Assembly (NCBI GenBank): GCA_037176705.1
Contig: CM073886.1
Span: forward strand, 125,766,001 to 125,830,000
DNA: 64,000 nucleotides
Reading direction: 5' to 3'
Source of the DNA: Molossus alvarezi
Taxonomy: Eukaryota > Chordata > Mammalia > Chiroptera > Molossidae
Below the pieces are notes generated by a model. The model did not search any database. It saw only the letters and a program-made list of their open reading frames with translations, and was not told the DNA's origin. This document shows, in pieces, positions 11,878-23,798 of the stretch (the stretch's first letter is position 1; the number at the start of each line of letters is the position of its first letter). The position numbers and the translations under genes were made by a program.

Positions 11878-14212
11878 TGAATTATTTTTAACATAATTAT
11901 TCTTTTTCTGGTCTAGAAGCCACTGTACATATAGACAGAATGACCTTTAGTGCTGTGGTCTTGATAAAAGGAGAAAGATGTTTCACTATTTTTCTAAAAA
12001 GTCACATGAGATAAACACATGGATCTACTCTATGTTTAGGACAGTTATTTTTCTGGCTTTGAACCCTCATTTTTCCCTTCCCCCATAAGAAATGCCTTTT
12101 CAGTTCATGCCCGAGTTAACTTTTGTAAAACATGCCTGGTTCCATCACCAGCTCAGATGTCCTTGATTCAGTTCTACTTCTCAATGATCCTACAGATGAC
12201 AATGAGGTCATTTCCCAATTGCTTCTTTTCTGAGAAACACAGCTGGCTCACTTTGGTCAGCAAGTCTCCTTGCTGTACTTCTTGAGGCACCACAGTATTT
12301 CAGTTAACCCCTTCGGAGCAGATCATGTCTGGAACACCCTTCCACAGTGAGACTTCTATAACCAAATGCCCACAGCCATTGAGCCGAATGCCCCTTACTC
12401 CAGACCGGGACTGTTCTACTTCACAGCATTCCAATAACTCTTGTCTCACTGAAACCTCAGATTTTCTCCAACCAAGCAGAAGAAATGGTTGAAGGATGTC
12501 CTCCAACCAGTCCTCACCAGGAGTATGGCATTGTTTATGGATGGATTCCTTTGGATTGTGTACAGATCAAAATTCATGAATCGCTTGATCACCTCAATGT
12601 TGTGTTTTGCTTGTTTGTTTTTTACTGTTGAGTCACTTAAGCTGCTTCTTTCTAAACATGGTTACACATTTTACTGAACAACCTGGGACATATTTAAAAA
12701 CATGCATCTGATTTCAAGACCCTAAACAGTCTCTCATGGTGCACATACCTTCCTTCACGTAAAAGAAAACCCAACACAATTATGAGTTTACTCTTACATG
12801 TATTGTTTGATTAAGAGCTGTTCCTCTTCACTCTCTGTCCCTAGCACCTAGCCCACTGCTGGCTCATAGCAGGTACCCACGCCAGCTATCAATTCATTGT
12901 CTTTCAGCTCCAAATCTACCTTTTGTGGTCTGCTGCGTTATAATGGAGATAGGCCCTGCATACATGGCCTTTGCCACCTGGCAGGTTTGTCAGTAGAAGG
13001 TGCTGGAGACAGTGAAGGAGGAAGTTTCTCCTCCTGGTGTGGTGTTGCTCTCTTGCAAGGATGCTGCAGCTCTCAGCTTCTCCACTGTCCAACCCAGCAG
13101 CACACATCCAGCATCCAGAAACTGTGGCCCAATCGGCTTCTCTGGGTCCTGGCCCCTGCAATGTGGTGGCCAATGGAGCCCAGCGCCAGCAGGCACTTCC
13201 CCTAGAACTCCCTGGGATGGCGTTGCAGTGAGCACCCCCGAGGGACACCTCCCTGGGACGTTTCCCTCGCATCTCTCCAGGTGACTCTGTGGCAACTACC
13301 GAAGCGTGGCTCTCCCCGGGCACAGCTTCCTAAGGCACCTCAGAGGCAGATTTTCAGCAAGTTTTGCTGGCCCAGCACCCCGTGACTTCTGCACAATCCA
13401 GCAAGCCACAGCTGTGCGCTTTCCTCCAGGCTGCATCTTGATCCTGGAGGCTCTTCCTTGGATGCTCTGTGTCAACTAAGGTATGGCTGGTCCTTACATC
13501 CAGGATCCATGCGTTATTTCTAGTTCTCTTGTTTTCTTACTTTCCTTTCCAATTCCTCAGTACTCCACACCCCTGTTATAATGAATAATTCTTTGTATCA
13601 AACTTTTCCTGTTTGACTTACCAGTAGTTTCTGTCTCCTGATTGGAGCCCGACTAGAGAGGGAAAGAGAGAAACTAAACAATCACTGGCACATCACCAAA
13701 CCAGTTTTGTGTTTGATTACTGTTATTATGTTATTATTTGGAGTTACAAATATAAAAGAAAAAGCTGGATTTTGTATGAATAAAATCCTGTGCCACTGAA
13801 TTATATTTCATTAATTCATCTGCTTTTTTATTTATTCATTCCTTTACTAAAACATATTGAGCAACTAGTTTGCCAAGCATATGCTAACAGATTTCTTGGG
13901 ACAATGAGAGAGCTGGTAAATTTGCGGAGAATCCAAATGTTTAGGCCAGTAGCAATCACCTTGAATATCAGATTTCAGGAATGCAAGGTTTCAAAACTGC
14001 CTTTAAATCAACTAAACAGTACTTCTGCCCCCCTCCTTCCCTCAACTCCTGCCAATGAATGAGTAAATAAATAAATGAATAAATTACTAGGCAGGTTAAT
14101 TCCTGTTCTTTAAAATCTCATGGTCAGTAAATGTTGCTTACTGTCTAAATTATAATTCCTCATCCTTCTTTTCTTCTTTGCTTTTAGACCTAGGGCTTTC
14201 TTCATTTTATTT

Positions 14213-14241
14213 ATAAGATAGATAGATAGATAGATAGATAT
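14213..14241. repeat. (GATA)n microsatellite
   Basis: About six GATA units followed by an ACATA/TATA run. Confidence 0.9.
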
Positions 14242-14402
14242 ACACATACATATATATATTTCTTTAAATTCTTAGTAAATCACTCTTTTCGCTCTTCTCT
14301 TGCAAGTTAAATATTCCATCTATTGTATTTCTTCTCCGTAGTTTTATTCTTTTTAACTTTATTTTTTTTTCTTGAGTTTTCTCAGCATTGGTCACATTTG
14401 CC

Positions 14403-14755
14403 TTAGTTCAGGCTGCTATAACAAGTGCCATGGGTAGCTTAAACATTCACTTCTCACAGTTTGGGAGGCTGAAAGTCTACTTTCAGGGTGCAGGCAGATT
14501 GAGGGTCCGGTGAGGGCCCTTTTCTTGGTTTGTAGAAGCCTGCCTTCTCGCTATATCCTCGCATGGCAGAGAAGGAGGGCTCTGGTCTCTTCCCCTCCTA
14601 CATAGGTACTCATTTCACTATGGAGGCTCCACCCTCATGACCTCATCTCAACCTAATTACCTCCCAAGAGCCCCCCCTCTGAATTCCACAACAACAGGGA
14701 TTAGGGTTTCAACAAATGGGGGAGGGTGAGCACAACATTTATTTCAGAGCAGCAT
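14403..14755 (-). mobile_element. MLT1-family (MaLR) LTR relic
   Basis: On the minus strand the order of blocks matches MLT1: an AATTCAGAGGGGGGGC-type start, GTAATTAGGTTGAGATGAGG, TCATGAGGGTGGAGCCTCCA, GCGAGAAGGCAGGC and CTGTGAGAAGTGAATG, ending TTATAGCAGCCTGAACTAAG. It is an ancient, non-coding remnant of an endogenous retrovirus-like element. Confidence 0.75.
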
Positions 14756-15177
14756 TCATCCTAAATGCATTGTTCTCTCGTTGACAATCTCATACTGAGC
14801 CCCATGCCACTGACATTGAAGACATTGAAACGCCTTCTCAAATGCTTTGATCTTTTAAAAATGTTTATGTAAATTTTCACCTTTAAAGTAAACTTATGTA
14901 TACCAATGATGGACATTGTGTACATGCACGAGACGACAGTTAGGGGGAAGACAGGATGACATAGAGACATACAGAAGGCAAACCATGATGCAAAGACTAC
15001 ATAATAAGCACTTGGACTGCTTGGAAGAGCATTTTTCAAGCACTAATTAGATACACAATAATATAATCACCAATTTTTCCCTATCCATAAAGCAGGGATT
15101 TTTCTATGCAATCATTTCTTTATGTTCTTGAAAGTTAAACAACTTTCCTTCTTTCCTTCCTCCCTCCCTCCCTTCCT

Positions 15178-15430
15178 TGTTAATCCTCACTGGAGGATAT
15201 TTTCCATTGATTTTTAGATAGAGTGGAAGGAAGGGAGGGAGAGGGAGAGGGGGAGAGAGAGAGAAACATCGTTGTGAGAGAGACATTGATTGGTTGCTTC
15301 CCACACAACCCTAACAGGGGCTGGGGATTGAACCTGCAACCCACGAATGTGCCCTTGACTGGGAATTGAACCCCAGACCCTTCCATCTTTGGGCTGATAC
15401 TCTTAACTGCTGAGCCAAATTGGCCAGGGT
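15178..15430 (-). mobile_element. VES-type SINE, subfamily B
   Basis: Reverse-complement B-type element from TTAATCCTCACTGGAGGATA to the head TTGGCCAGGGT. A TTCC/CCCT-rich microsatellite (15145-15177) extends from the tail. Confidence 0.82.
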
Positions 15431-16305
15431 ATAACAGTGGTTCTTTAAAATATTCTTAAATCAGATGTTACGCTAATTCAGACAGGCCTTAGAGGATCTC
15501 CTCCAATTCATTGATTCTAAGATGAACAGTTTTCCACATTTTATCATTTCTGAAATTGACATGCATCTCACACAACTGTCTGGGCTCCTTCCTGCCACCT
15601 CCGGCAGCCGCACTGCCCTGTGAGAAGCAGGCACCTCCATTCCTTCACACCCTCCTCCTGACCGGATCCCCACCCCAACCTGTCCCTCGGAAAGTTTGAC
15701 CCTCTTGTCAATGAGAATCCCCTGGATTGTAAATGCACCAACTTTAAGACAGCTAGATTTTCTTGGGCAATTTACTGTTTCTGATATCTTTCAGCTAACT
15801 AAAGCATCTATTATTGACCCTTTTTGTTTTAAATATAAAAACAAAACTCATCTGAGACTGAGGAAACTCTAAAAATTTTTAATATGTATACAATAAAATG
15901 TATATGATAAAAAAGAAAATAAAATCATCATGTATTTTAAAATTGATTGTGTCTTCAGATATATAGATCAATGAAGTAGAACAAAAAGCCCAGAAATAAA
16001 CCCACGCATATATGGTCAACTGGTCTTCAATAAGGCTGCCAAGAACACACAATGGAGAAAGAAAAGTCTCTTCAACAAGTGATATTGGAAAAACCGAATA
16101 TCCATATGTAAAGGAGTGAAATTAGACCCTTAACTTATACGTAAAAATAACTCAAAATGAATGACTGGTTTAACCGTACACCATGAATCTAGAAAACTTC
16201 TAGAAGAAAACAAGGAGAAAAGCTTCTGAACTTTGGTCTTGACAGTAACTTCTTGGATATGACCCTAAGAGCACAGGCAGAAAAAGCAAAAACAGACAAG
16301 TGCAG

Positions 16306-16307
<2 letters not shown>

Positions 16308-16348
<41 letters not shown>

Positions 16349-16351
16349 CGT
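16308..16351. repeat. (TG)n(CG)n alternating purine-pyrimidine tract
   Basis: About 16 TG units followed by five CG units, inside an L1 fragment. Alternating purine-pyrimidine of this kind favours Z-DNA. Confidence 0.9.
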
Positions 16352-16410
16352 GAGATTCCTACAATTCAATAGCAAACATTTAAATCACCCAATTTAAAAA
16401 TGGGCAAAGG

Positions 16411-16669
16411 GCCCTGGCCGGTTCGGCTCAGCAACTAGAGTGTCAGCCCATGGACCGAAGAGTCGTGGGTTCGATTATGGTCAAGGGCATGTACCTTGGT
16501 GACAATTCAGTCCCCAACCCTGGTCAGGATCGTGCAGAGGCAACCAATCAATATATCTCTCACATTGATTCTCTCTCTCTTCCTCCCTCATACTCAATCT
16601 GAAGATAAATGGAAAAATATCCTCAGCTGAGGATTGAAAAAAAACAAAAACAAAACAAACAAAAAAACC
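16411..16669 (+). mobile_element. VES-type SINE, subfamily B, inserted in L1
   Basis: GCCCTGGCCGGTTCGGCTCA head, B-type body, terminal TCCTCAGCTGAGGATTG and an A/C-rich tail. The target duplication within L1 is GGGCAAAGG/GGGCCAAGG. Confidence 0.88.
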
Positions 16670-19570
16670 GGGCCAAGGAAACATACGAATGGCCAGCAGG
16701 TATATGAAAAGTTGCTCATCCTAATCATCAGGAAAATGCAAATTAAATCCACAATGAAGTACACCTCACACCTATTAGGGTAGCTATTATAAAAAAATTA
16801 GTGTTGACAAAGACGTGAACACAGTGGACCCCTTTGTATACTGTTGGTGGGAATGCAAAATGGTGCAAATGCTATAGAAAGCAGTGTGAAGTTTCCCCCA
16901 AAACAGATGTCCATGTGGCCCAGCAATCCCACTCTTAGGTATACGTCTAACGGAGGAGAAATCAGGATCTCAAAGAGATATTAGTGCTCCCACATTCGGT
17001 GCAGTATAATTCACAATAGTCAAGCTATAGAAACACCTAAACGTCCACCAATAGATACATGGATAAGGAAAACTTGGTACATACATACAATATAATACTT
17101 TCAGCCATAAAAAGAAGGAAATCCTGTTGTATGTGCCAATAAAGATGAACCTAGAGGACATTACACTAAGTGAAATGAGCCAGTCACAGGACACATACCA
17201 CATGACTCCATTCATATGAGCATCTAAAACAGTCAAACTCATAGGAACAGAGAGTAGAACAGTGGTTGCCAGGGGCTGGGGTGAGGGCAAATGAGGAGCT
17301 GCTGTTCAATGGGTAAAAAGTTTCCATTATACAAGATGAATGAGTTCTAGAAATCTGCTGCATTACATTGCACCTACAGGTAACAACATTGTGAAGAGGG
17401 TAAATGTCATGTTCAATGTTTCTGCTATAATAGAAAAAAGTGACGGTCTTATGTTCAAAGAAATAGCAACAATTAAAGATTCTCATCCAGCACATGTCTT
17501 GATGACCTTAATACCTTCCCGCGCCCCCATAAGCTCCACAGACTTGAGTGCTGTGACCAGTTTTCCTCTTTCCAAGGGCCCTGTGTTCTCTGGTGAAGGG
17601 AACGGCACTGGATCTCACTGAGAGATACTCTCTCCGTGCCACCCATAACACGTATCTTCAGGTCGCCAATATCAGCCTTATCTCCAGGGTAAACTGGAAG
17701 AGTCCGAGCCACAACTTGAACTTGGAACATAGGCAAAGGTTATGCCAATGAAACTAAATTGCAGAAAGGCATTCAAACACAGAGATGGCACCGTGTCCAT
17801 CAGCCTCTGCAGCTTGTCATTTGAGCACGCTTCCCTATGGCCACTTGCACACCCCGTAACTGCAGGTCTTCCTCAGGGTCCTTTGCCTGGTAGGTGCCAT
17901 TAGTCTTTTTATTTTGACAACTCCACATTTCCTTATAAACTAGGTTGTGCACAAGAGCTGTGCGGACAGGGGGAACAAATCCTCAGGACTTGTCCCATTG
18001 GATCTGCAGGTTTGGGACTGTGTTTCATAGCTCACCGAAGTAACCAATCCAGCTCTGTTCAAGGGATTGAATTCTCATCTCATGAACTACCCTGGCAAAA
18101 TCCGGTGTTATCCCTGATAGCCTGACTTCATTAAAGAAGGAATGGACATTACTTATCTCAGACTAACGAAGTTAATTTTAATGGAGATAATAATGTCTCC
18201 CCGGCAGAACATTGTGAGAATGAAAAAAGATAAGCTGGCATCTTTCAGAGGCTTTGTGAACTACAGAAGGCTGAGCAGTCACTGCAGGCCGGTGTTCCTC
18301 TGCTGCAGCCTCCAGATGCCACCTCCTTCCTTTCTCTTCCCTTTCCCAGCCCTTCCGAGAGGCCGCGCCTAGTCACGTGGCGGCGGGAAATCCTCCGACC
18401 TGGCCGACTATCACTTCATGTTTCCACTACTAAATCCATTCAATAAACATACTTGGAAACCTACCAGGAGCAAATCATGGAGTTGCTATACTATTACAAG
18501 ATGCTAACACACACGTGCGCGCATGCACACACACAGTATGCTACATTCTAAGTGAGGCCACTATGCATACAATTTGAAATAATCTGGCCGAGAAGTAGTG
18601 AGTCAACTCTTAAAATCTTCCTCACATGATGCACGCGGAAGAGTTGGTAACTGGAGATGAAAGGATTTATGAGAAGATGTAAAGAGAGCTACCAGGCACC
18701 CTAACTTCAAGAAGGCAAAGTGGGAAATGTACCTTCCATCCCCCAACTTTCTCTTGAAAATGTTAAAGGGTTAGAGATGGAAAGCCTATGAAGGAGACAG
18801 ATGACACTGGGTAGCTGAGCTCCCATATGTCCACGGAAGGAGTGTCTGCTATGGACTTTATGTGGTCATGCTACAGAAGAGTCAGGATAGTGGCCCAGGG
18901 TCATTTCCAAGTGAATTGTCCAGAGTGGCACCCATTAAAAGGTAGTGATGACCACGACAATCAAACATATTTAACCTCCACAACCAAGTGTCTTGTGTTT
19001 GTAGCTTTAAGGAAAGGAATTCTCTTATCAGTTAGTTACCCGGGTCAGTGTAGGTATCACACTCGTAGGAATTGCTGTGTGGTCCATAAAGGGTGTTTGG
19101 TGTCTTTAGATAATTTTACTCAGACACAAATAGCATTATGGAAGCAGGAGACCTCAGGTATACGTCACACAGATGTGCACTCAGAATACACATTTACTGG
19201 TATTTATGCCTATGGCCTTAGGTGCAGAAGCAGTGTAGACGGTGAGAAATAAAAGGACAGAAAAGTGGACAATTCTGGCCCAAGGTGATATTATGGTAAA
19301 GCATTTTTAAAAGATCTATCAGTATTTCACAACCAGATGTATTAATTACATCTTAGAGAACCATGATAGAAAACAGTTTTCTCCATTTGAAAGATGGAGA
19401 ATCTGAAAATAAGCTTAAGAAACTCAAGACCACACCCCGTGAGGAAAGGGAGAAGGTTGGTGCAGAGAAACCCATTCGTGAACGAATCTCTGCTCATACT
19501 TCCATTGGAATAATTTTCAAAGTTTTGTTCCTATACTGAAATTGTAAGAGGAAGAAAACCTTTACCCACA

Positions 19571-19744
19571 ACCTTACTACCCATCTATAAACGGTCTTAA
19601 TATTCTACCTAACTTCCACAGGAGACCAACCTTACTACCCATCTATAAACGGTCTTAATATTCTACCTAACTTCCACAGGAGACCAACCTTACTACCCAT
19701 CTATAAACGGTCTTAATATTCTACCTAACTTCCACAGGAGACCA
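19571..19744. repeat. 58-bp perfect tandem triplication
   Basis: Three consecutive copies starting ACCTTACTACCCATCTATAA at 19571, 19629 and 19687. I see no difference between the copies. Confidence 0.95.
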
Positions 19745-20568
19745 GACCCTTCCTAGGACTCAGGAATCAGAGTTTGAGTTCACACTCCGGTGGTCAGTGA
19801 CAAAGGCCCTGCTCAGAGAAATGTGTGGGCTCATGGACAGGGATAGCTAGGGGGAAGCTGGTCCTAGACACACCCAGAACCAGGAACCCAGATGCCATCA
19901 GGACACCCCCTCCCAGGGCTCAACGTCCTTATGTTTCAGCGTCTCTCTCTCAGCTGGCAGGGTGTGTTGGGATTGGGGGTGCAAAGGGGAGAAGAGGTAT
20001 TGGTATCAGACTCACTTCCTCTTGGCTCAGTGACCAGAAAGGAGTGAGTAAATTGGTTTCTCTCTCGTTTTCATTTTTTAAACATGGGAGAAGCAATCTG
20101 AGTGGTACATCCTGGGTCACCTACCCCTGACCACTGTGGACAGAGGAGAGCTACCCAAAAATTCCATGTCCTGAGCACACCCAATCCTTGGATGGGGAGA
20201 GTCTCCTCCCAGAGAGGTAACACAGATGCCAGGCAGACTAGCATTAGAGTCTGTGCACGCAGGAAACTAACTGATGTGTGTGATTCCTAAAGAAATGTTA
20301 GATAAAAGCAACAACGACAAAAAATTTAACACCTGAAGCCTGGGATAATCCATTTTCATAGACAAACGATTAGCTCTGATAAGGAGCAAAGTGCAGAATT
20401 CATTTAGGTAAACATTCATATGTTCTTTTGTCAAGGAAGATGTCTTTATTCTTTTTAAGAAAGGCAGCAACTTGATTCGAAGCAGAACAGTGTGCTGACT
20501 TCTGCTGGCCATGCTACCAACTCTGTCACAGCATTCCCCAGTGAGAAACAAGACCATCACACCAATCT

Positions 20569-22359
20569 ATATCAATCTAGAGTGTTTATTGTACTTCTTA
20601 TTTCCTTTCTTAATATCCATGGCACTCTTTAATTGAGAATACAAAGTCATCTACTTAGGTTTTGCCATTCAAAGCTGGGAACATTCTTAGAAACACATTA
20701 TCTTACAGTAACAGACTGAAATGATAAGCAAGTAGGTTTACCAATACAGCAATCAATAACACACATTTTTCCAAGTCATAACTCTAACATAGATATATGT
20801 TATTCTATAGACCTCATAAATGCTAAAATGAATCTACTTTATCAGTACTGGGAGAGTATGCTTTCAATCATGAAGCCAGTAGAAAAGACTATTTAATATA
20901 TGGAGTGTGATTCTCAAAAAAAAAGAAAAGCAAAGCCTCTCTCATCCCTCTAATACTGTGCATGTTCCAACTGTAGCTGTAATGAAGAGAAAGTGAGTTT
21001 CAGAGAAAGTGAGTTTCAGTGACAACCATCACCAAAAACATGCCTCAAGTCCTCCACCTGGAGCAGAGGAACGAACTGTGTCCACTATGCCCGCCTCTGC
21101 CCAGAGGTCAGCCATCTGGCCTGTCCTCAGGGTGCCGGGACTTTCTGCCCCGTTGGGTACCCAGGATGCTTGGTTACCCCTGGCAACTCTTTGGTACTGA
21201 GGATTCCTCTGAAAAGAAGTTCCTTATAAAACCTAATCCACTATGTTTACTTTCTAATAAAAATTCCCTCGCTGCTCTTCAAAGCATGGCTTTGCTCAGC
21301 CGTTATTTGCATAGTGTTGAATGAAAAGCACTTTGTTCGAGGAAGAAGCCTGGCCGAAGAGCACTGTTCTGTAGAAAAAGGCACTCCATATTTAGAGACT
21401 TCTCTGACCAGAAATAAGAGAGCTTGAGAAGAGGAGACAAAAACAACACCAAACCCAACACGCGTGTGTCCACTGTGACTGCGGATTCATGATCAGTTAT
21501 CCCACAGCCCTTCTTGGCTTAAGAGCAGGTGCTGTTCGAGGGGCCCACTGGTCCTCCAACGCAGAGACAGACTCGAGGACCTCCTGGATCTACAGGGACC
21601 CTGCACCGCCTCAAAATGAGGGCAGAGAGCGTGAGGCCCCAGCACAGCGCAGATGGCTGCTTGGCTGGTTTGCAAAAAGGCAACCTTTGGAGGGTGTCAG
21701 CACCGACAGGCCCCGTCTTTCCCGCGAGCCAGCTACTCCTCCCACAGAGATGCTCCCGCTTTCCTCGTCCGCATCTAGTTAGTTACAGGAAGTGTGGGAG
21801 GAAGAGAGGTGCTCTAGGAAGACGGGATGGAACCGCTCTCTCCGGGCTCGAGAGGAGGAGGAGGCCGGAGTAAAACCAGCTAAGACAGCACTGCCCCTGA
21901 TCAAATCACCCGGATGCTGTCTTTCAGGACGCAGCACAGTGCCCTCGGGTATAATCTAGGTGTGTGGGGTGGGGGGCTCTTTTCTCCCTCACTTCTTCCC
22001 CACAATTTTGTTAGGAGAGAAAACGCGTCCGAGAAACTCTTCCTACGGGCCCATCTTCATGCAAACTGCACCCAACTCACTGTACGTACCACAGAAAACG
22101 GAGAAGAACCCAAAGTGAGCACCAATTGTAAAGACTTCCTTCTAAGCACTTATAAAACAAATACACCAGTAATATGTATTTTTCCTCTCCGTTTTTCATT
22201 AAAACATCAAAGCATGCTTGAGAGAACAGGCCGCGCCAAGCGTGAACGCCAGAAAAATCCAGTGAAAAATCGCTCGTTCAATATACAGTTCTGATTACGG
22301 ATGGCCGTGCAGTGAAACCCTGCGTGGTGACGCAGCGGGGACAAAGTCCACCCCACGGT
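20569..22359 (-). other. OXCT1: OXCT1 3' untranslated region (predicted)
   Basis: The region runs from the OXCT1 stop codon to just past the minus-strand poly(A) signal, about 1.8 kb. That agrees with the roughly 1.6-1.8 kb 3' UTR I recall for the mammalian transcript. No SINE or LINE was recognised inside, unlike the flanking DNA, which fits a constrained exon. A small tandem repeat of AGAGAAAGTGAGTTTC (two copies) lies at about 20987-21018. Short open frames within it are not convincing. The exact 3' end is inferred. Confidence 0.6.
20585..20590 (-). promoter_or_regulatory. OXCT1: Probable OXCT1 poly(A) signal AATAAA
   Basis: TTTATT on the plus strand is AATAAA on the gene strand. Just downstream, at 20541-20568, the gene strand is GU-rich (ATTGGTGTGATGGTCTTG), as expected for a cleavage-stimulation element. 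Another TTTATT at about 20445 is an alternative more distal signal. Confidence 0.6.
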
Positions 22360-22401
22360 TCAGACTGCGACCTGCTGCATTGGCATGAGTTTCGGGGAGA
22401 C
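22360..22401 (-). CDS. OXCT1: OXCT1 exon 17, coding part with stop codon
   Basis: The terminal coding segment is 42 nt, encoding VSPKLMPMQQVAV and then TGA. The minus-strand acceptor is TTTTGCCAG. The VSPKLMPMQQ stretch identifies the SCOT C terminus. The last residues here are VAV, where I recall IAN in human SCOT, so the extreme C terminus has drifted while the length is unchanged. Joined to the three upstream exons it closes the reading frame exactly, giving 104 residues encoded in this window. It is too short to show up in an ORF scan and was found from splice context and the recalled protein end. The 3' UTR continues to lower coordinates. Confidence 0.93.
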   Translation of the reverse strand, partial: VSPKLMPMQQVAV

Positions 22402-22927
22402 CTGGCAAAACAAAGAGAAAACAAAATGACCAGGTTATAAAAACATCATGGTAGCAACACCTTTCCCTTCCGTTTCCACACCTGAAGGGTCCAGGCAACA
22501 CGCAGCCTTTCCATGAACATCAGGGAATCTCATGTTTTCCATCCTGAACCGAGACGCGGGCTGCTTCCTGCTCACATTGTGTGTACTGAGCAGTTCTTAA
22601 CGTTCTGCCACCAGAGCTCCTGGATTAAGGCTCATTAAGATGGTAACAAGGGGGGGGGCAGAGGGAGACAAACACAGGGTCCAGACAACCAAGCTCTCTG
22701 CTGAGGCGACCACTGCGACCTCACTGCAAACTGACGTCAAGGCACATGTCTCGGAATCCGCAGGACAGATCCAGTCCACTCACAGATTTGGTAAGAGATA
22801 CGTCACGTAGTCTTTGGATTAACTGGATACATACAGTTACCTCCTATGGCGGGGCCAAAGGGGGTTTACAGTTGTTCATATGGAAAAATGATAGAGTAAA
22901 TAACAACTACAAGAATAAACGGTTTTG

Positions 22928-23053
22928 CCCTGGCCAGTTTGGCTCAGCAGTTGAGCATTGGCCTGCGGACCAGAGAGTCCCGGGTTCGGTTCCTGCTAGG
23001 GGCATGTACCACAAAAAAAAAAAAAAAAGTAAGATTCTTCAATGTTTAAAAAA
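22928..23053 (+). mobile_element. tRNA-head chimeric retroposon
   Basis: Only the first 85 or so bases of a SINE head are present, as far as GGGGCATGTACC. An A16 run follows, then GTAAGATTCTTCAATGTTT and a second A-run. The whole unit is bounded by a 17-bp target duplication (22911-22927 AAGAATAAACGGTTTTG; 23054-23070 with one mismatch). The normal SINE body is absent and replaced by short foreign sequence. Confidence 0.75.
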
Positions 23054-23589
23054 AAGAATCAACGGTTTTGCATACTCACAACTGTAAGCCTTCTTTTGCC
23101 ACACCCTGGACTAATGAAGAGATGTGTGGTCAATGACCAAGTTTGATCAGAAATGTCATACTCAGAATGGAAATGATACAAAGGCAGTAAAAAGATTCCA
23201 AGTTATTATATAAAAAAAGGAGGGAACAGCATTAAAAATATCAAACGTTGACTATACTTATGTTCAATGTACGGGACAGCAGGTGCATCCCCGGAGGTCT
23301 TGAAGCAGAGACAGAGTAGCACAGGTCTGTATCTAATGGTGGAAGGAGCCTAAATGTAAAAGGCTTCATTTTCACAGATCTTTCAAGGTGTAATGCCAGG
23401 TGCAGATTTTTTATTCAATTGGGCAAATATCCACCAAGTCCTAGTAAGTCACAGCCCCCCATGGAATGCAGAGTAGAAAATACTAAAATTGAGAAATATT
23501 AAAATCTAAGTCCCTCAAGAATGTGGCAATGGAAGTGGAATGAACTAGTGTGGACCTTGAGAAAGAAGATGCCCACTAGGAAGGGCTCC

Positions 23590-23788
23590 AGCCCAGCTGG
23601 TGTGGCTCAATGGTTGAGTGTTGAGCCATGGACAAAGAGGTTACCAGTTCTATTCCTGGTCAGGGCACATGCCCAGGTTGTGGGCTCAGTCCCCAGTAGG
23701 GGGCATGCAGGAGGCAGCTGATAGATGTTTCTCTCTCTCCCCCCCCTCCCAAAAAAAATCAATAAAATATATTTTAAAGAAGAAAAAC
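23590..23788 (+). mobile_element. VES-type SINE, subfamily A
   Basis: A-type head and body with tail AAATCAATAAAATATA. The 10-bp perfect target duplication GAAGGGCTCC lies at 23580-23589 and 23789-23798; the second copy abuts the LTR start. Confidence 0.88.
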
Positions 23789-23798
23789 GAAGGGCTCC

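Larger units (their letters stand above)
15955..17440 (+). mobile_element. L1 fragment (ORF2 end plus 3' UTR), split by a SINE
   Basis: It starts with ORF2 sequence around AGAACAAAAAGCCCAGAAAT, continues through GGCCAGCAGGTATATGAAAA and ATAAAAAGAAGGAAATCCTG, and ends in 3' UTR around TTCTAGAAATCTGCTGCATT. The L1 is 5'-truncated and decayed. A SINE sits at 16411-16669 between copies of GGGCAAAGG/GGGCCAAGG, so the L1 is the older of the two. Confidence 0.75.
1..20568. other. Sequence downstream of OXCT1, no gene recognised
   Basis: No exon with both splice sites and a recognisable protein was found. In human the neighbour on this side of OXCT1 is PLCXD3 at a distance, so intergenic DNA is expected (recalled synteny). 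Stretches without listed features, such as 1-2490, 2700-3660, 3870-5800, 6740-7700, 17450-19560 and 19750-20560, show no convincing gene. The stretch 11280-11490 resembles an old L1 3' fragment. The stretch 12880-13670 resembles an old LTR-like repeat that I could not classify. Confidence 0.6.

Noticed and set aside
12300..12506. Minus-strand frame with SEVSVRQELLECCEVEQSRS and a continuation after a stop toward about 12190
   Set aside because: It has a protein-like feel and may be a decayed gene copy or repeat, but I cannot match it to any family and see no poly(A) tail or splice sites. A protein search would decide.
17473..18090. Minus-strand stretch with VYPGDKADIGDLKIRVMGGT suggestive of a retropseudogene
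   Set aside because: Stops and frame changes are frequent and I could not name a parent gene, so it is not listed as a feature.
18827..19252. 141-codon open frame on the plus strand
   Set aside because: No recognisable domain, no splice context and composition typical of intergenic DNA.
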